Shown here: positions 6,006 through 7,877 of the stretch, one piece after another
Position numbering within the stretch: position 1 is the stretch's first letter
Layout: every line of letters starts with the position of its first letter
Source: an uncultured Oscillospiraceae bacterium
Lineage (GTDB): Bacteria; Bacillota; Clostridia; Oscillospirales; Oscillospiraceae
Direction of reading: 5' to 3'
NCBI GenBank assembly: GCA_937915075.1
Contig: CALDMA010000361.1
Coordinates: forward strand, 1-7,877
DNA length: 7,877 nucleotides
Made by a program: the position numbers and the translations under genes
Notes under the pieces: model-generated
Database searches by the model: none
The model's input: only the letters and a program-made list of their open reading frames with translations
What the model was told of the DNA's origin: nothing

Positions 6006-6142
6006 CCGAAAATAAAATGACCCACTTCAAAAATGCGAATGGTTCCGCACGCCTTCTACAGCGGGCCGTCCCTCAGATATTTTTTAAGCGGAAGCCCTGC
6101 GGCCCTTATCCGGTCAGACTTCCGTTTTTTATCGCGGTAGAC
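6001..6142. repeat. 142-bp span bounded by imperfect inverted repeats
   Basis: The outer arms are 6001-6017 and 6127-6142. Eight bases (GTCTACCG) pair perfectly, then a 3/2-base asymmetry, then six more (ATAAAA). The span holds the terminator-like hairpin of the hcp leader, a small hairpin at 6034-6049 and no open reading frame of note. It could be the basal stem of a structured RNA or the terminal repeats of a small non-autonomous element; no flanking target duplication is visible. Confidence 0.4.
6089..6130 (+). terminator. Intrinsic-terminator-like hairpin in the hcp leader
   Basis: CGGAAG (6089-6094) pairs with CTTCCG (6119-6124). Inside it, CTGCGG (6097-6102) pairs with CCG and CAG (6110-6112, 6115-6117) across a 2-base bulge, around a 7-base loop. 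Six T residues follow immediately (6125-6130). The structure faces hcp, begins about 140 bases before its ATG, and has no rightward gene upstream to terminate within this intergenic region. It therefore looks like an attenuator of hcp or the end of a short RNA. Confidence 0.6.
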
Positions 6143-6191
6143 GCGGTCCTTTTGAGATTGCGCCTGCTTTTTGCATGACTGCCTGTGGAAC

Positions 6192-6230
6192 TGGAAATAC
6201 TATCCTTACCAAATCAAGGAGGTATTTCCA
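6192..6230 (+). promoter_or_regulatory. Hairpin masking the hcp ribosome binding site and start
   Basis: Outer arms 6192-6200 and 6222-6230 pair perfectly over 9 bp. Inner arms TCCTT (6203-6207) and AAGGA (6216-6220) add 5 bp around an 8-base loop. The Shine-Dalgarno AAGGAGG (6216-6222) lies within the paired region, and the stem ends on the A of the hcp ATG. As RNA this would strongly restrict ribosome access. As DNA it could also be a protein operator. Confidence 0.7.
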
Positions 6231-7807
6231 TGTCCGATATGTTTTGCTTTCAATGCCAGCAGACCGCCGGCGGCAGCGGCTGCGTCCGCACCGGCGTATG
6301 CGGCAAGCAGCCCGCGACGGCACATTTGCAGGATATCCTTGTCTGCCGCCTGATCCGTCTCGCGGAGGTCTGCGAACAAAATAGCGAGCATCCGCGTGAG
6401 GTCACGCAGCTGCTCGCCGACGGGCTTTTCACCACGCTCACAAACGTCAATTTTGACGACGAGGCCATCCGCGCCTTTACCGCGCGCGTGGAGCACGCCC
6501 TGTGCCAGCACGGCGAAGATGTCTGTGAGGAGGACCCTTCATGGCTCTGGCGCGGTGAGACCGACCTGGTATCGCTGCGCTCCACGCTGCTCTTCGGACT
6601 CAAGGGCATGGCCGCCTACGCGCACCATGCCATGCGTCTCGGCTGCGAGGACGAGACGGTGAGCGCGTGGTTCTACAAGGGGCTTTCCGCGCTCGCGCGG
6701 GAGCACAGCGTCGCGGAATGGCTCGCGCTCATCACCGAATTCGGCGAGGTGAATTTCAAGTGCATGGCCTTGCTCGACCGCGCGAACACCTCGTCCTTCG
6801 GCGATCCCGTGCCCACGCGTGTTCACACCGATATTCAGAAAGGACCGTTCATCGTCGTATCCGGTCACGACCTTGAGGACCTGCATCAGCTCCTCGAGCA
6901 GACCGCCGGAAAGGGCATCAACGTCTATACACACAGCGAGATGCTGCCCGCGCACGGCTATCCAGGTCTGAACAAATATCCTCATCTCGCGGGCAACTTC
7001 GGCACGGCGTGGCAGAATCAGCAGAAAGAGTTCGCTGCTCTCCCCGCGCCCATTCTTTTCACCACCAACTGCATCATGCCGCCGCGTGAGAGCTACGCCG
7101 ACCGCGTCTACACCACCTCGGTCGTCGGCTACAAGGGGCTGCGTCATATTGAGGAGGATGCGCAGGGCCGCAAGGACTTCTCCCCCATCATCGAGCAGTC
7201 GCTCGCCCTCGGCGGCTATGAGACCGACCGCAGCATGAGCGGCATCAACGGCGGTCATATGCTCACCACCGGCTTCGCCCACGCGGCAGTCCTCGCGCAG
7301 GCGCCACAGATCATCGAGGCCATCAAAAGCGGCGCCATCAAGCACATCTTTCTCGTCGGCGGCTGCGACGGTGCGCACCCAGGGCGCAATTACTACACGG
7401 AGTTCGTCAAACGCACACCGATGGACACTCTTGTTCTCACGCTCGCGTGCGGCAAGTTCCGCTTTAATGACCTTGACCTCGGCGAGATCAACGGCATCCC
7501 GCGCATCCTCGATATCGGGCAATGCAACGATGCCTACAGCGCCGTCCAAATTGCACTCGCTCTCGCGGACGCCTTCGGCTACACGGTCAACGACCTGCCG
7601 CTCACACTCGTGCTGACTTGGTACGAGCAAAAGGCCGTGTGCATTCTGCTCACACTGCTCGCCCTGGGCATCAAAAATATCTGTCTCGGCCCCACCATGC
7701 CAGCCTTTCTTTCGGAGACGGTCATCAAAACTCTTGTGGACACCTATAACCTCCAGCCCATCACGAATCCGCAGCAGGACCTCGACGCCATTCTGCATCG
7801 TGGATAA
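6230..7807 (+). CDS. hcp: Hybrid-cluster protein / hydroxylamine reductase (class I)
   Basis: This cytoplasmic Fe-S enzyme reduces hydroxylamine to ammonia in vitro and is linked to NO detoxification and protein S-nitrosylation in vivo. The product is 525 aa, close to the usual 540-550. The N-terminal cluster motif C6-x2-C9-x8-C18-x5-C24 is the class I arrangement. All expected hybrid-cluster ligands are present, with spacing close to the Desulfovibrio enzyme: His213 (SGHD), Glu237 (HSEM), Cys281 (TTNC), Cys379 (GGCDG, the persulfide position), Cys407 (LACGKF), Cys432 (GQCNDA), Glu466 and Lys468 (WYEQK). The ATG at 6230 follows AAGGAGG; an upstream in-frame GTG (6185) has no such site. No Hcr-type NADH oxidoreductase gene lies alongside, so the electron donor must be encoded elsewhere, perhaps ferredoxin or rubredoxin. 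The leader carries a terminator-like hairpin and a ribosome-site-masking hairpin, suggesting RNA-level control. Confidence 0.97.
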   Translation: MSDMFCFQCQQTAGGSGCVRTGVCGKQPATAHLQDILVCRLIRLAEVCEQNSEHPREVTQLLADGLFTTLTNVNFDDEAIRAFTARVEHALCQHGEDVCEEDPSWLWRGETDLVSLRSTLLFGLKGMAAYAHHAMRLGCEDETVSAWFYKGLSALAREHSVAEWLALITEFGEVNFKCMALLDRANTSSFGDPVPTRVHTDIQKGPFIVVSGHDLEDLHQLLEQTAGKGINVYTHSEMLPAHGYPGLNKYPHLAGNFGTAWQNQQKEFAALPAPILFTTNCIMPPRESYADRVYTTSVVGYKGLRHIEEDAQGRKDFSPIIEQSLALGGYETDRSMSGINGGHMLTTGFAHAAVLAQAPQIIEAIKSGAIKHIFLVGGCDGAHPGRNYYTEFVKRTPMDTLVLTLACGKFRFNDLDLGEINGIPRILDIGQCNDAYSAVQIALALADAFGYTVNDLPLTLVLTWYEQKAVCILLTLLALGIKNICLGPTMPAFLSETVIKTLVDTYNLQPITNPQQDLDAILHRG

Positions 7808-7821
7808 CCTCAAAGCAGGGT

Positions 7822-7858
7822 GAAGCGAAGCCATTTCATGGCTTCGCTTCCTTTTTCC
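7822..7858 (+). terminator. Intrinsic terminator of hcp
   Basis: A perfect 13-bp stem (7822-7834 with 7838-7850) with a 3-base loop is followed by CTTTTTCCC. It starts 15 nt after the hcp stop. Stem, loop and U-tract are all textbook. Confidence 0.93.
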
Positions 7859-7877
7859 CTCTCTGCTGCAAAAGAAA

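Larger units (their letters stand above)
5934..6229. other. Divergent TraX/hcp intergenic region
   Basis: This 296-bp region has no convincing gene. Its left part holds the TraX ribosome site and promoter. Its right part is the hcp leader with the inverted-repeat span, the terminator-like hairpin and the masking hairpin. I found no clear rightward promoter for hcp: TAAAAT at 6013-6018 is a good -10-like hexamer, but the -35 position (CTGTCG, 5991-5996) is weak, and TACTAT at 6198-6203 lacks a -35. Confidence 0.7.

Noticed and set aside
4237..6020. Two long plus-strand frames (4237-5244 and 5232-6020)
   Set aside because: They are shadows of the NlpC/P60 and TraX genes, with no domain signature and no start signals.
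5966..6178. Short 70-codon plus-strand frame in the TraX/hcp intergenic region
   Set aside because: It has no ribosome site, runs through the TraX promoter and the terminator hairpin, and resembles no known peptide.
6539..7834. 431-codon open frame antisense to hcp
   Set aside because: It is the GC-rich shadow of hcp. Its translation shows no family pattern, while the plus frame has every Hcp ligand and a strong ribosome site.

Overview
The window looks like chromosome of a GC-rich, strictly anaerobic Clostridia member, with an Oscillospiraceae/Ruminococcaceae-like flavour. This is inferred from a class I hybrid-cluster protein, a stand-alone ferredoxin:thioredoxin reductase catalytic subunit, a firmicute-type TraX protein, GC-rich coding sequence with strong AGGAGG-type ribosome binding sites, and the tail of a large serine recombinase of the kind carried by Firmicutes integrative elements. 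No species can be named from the sequence alone.

Layout. (1) Bases 2-199 are the last 65 codons of a serine recombinase running in from the left, clearly more AT-rich than the rest, so the left edge is probably the end of an integrated mobile element. (2) A leftward operon occupies 2642-271: a dinitrogenase-cofactor-type (NifX/NafY-like) domain fused through a Cys/Gly-rich linker to a thioredoxin, then an FTR catalytic subunit, then a MATE exporter, ending at a perfect-stem terminator (176-224) that lies inside the recombinase tail. (3) A divergent promoter region (2643-2842) separates it from rightward greA and an RluA-type pseudouridine synthase, which are translationally coupled and end at a hairpin near 4012-4041. 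(4) A leftward TraX-family membrane protein (5933-5196) is followed by a strong terminator whose U-tract abuts the ATG of a leftward SH3/NlpC-P60 cell-wall peptidase (5133-4045). (5) A 296-bp divergent intergenic region (5934-6229) precedes rightward hcp (6230-7807), the hybrid-cluster protein, which ends at a perfect 13-bp terminator.

How the genes fit together. The thioredoxin fusion and FTR are 9 nt apart and form a plausible ferredoxin-to-thioredoxin electron path with an attached cluster- or metal-binding module. Hcp, an NO/hydroxylamine detoxification enzyme with every expected cluster ligand, adds to an anaerobic redox-defence theme but is a separate transcription unit.

The most interesting non-coding signal is the hcp leader. 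It contains an intrinsic-terminator-like hairpin (6089-6130), a competing pairing that would disrupt it, a 142-bp span bounded by imperfect inverted repeats, and a two-part hairpin (6192-6230) that buries the Shine-Dalgarno sequence and reaches the A of the hcp start codon. This looks like an RNA-level control region that I cannot match to a named riboswitch class.
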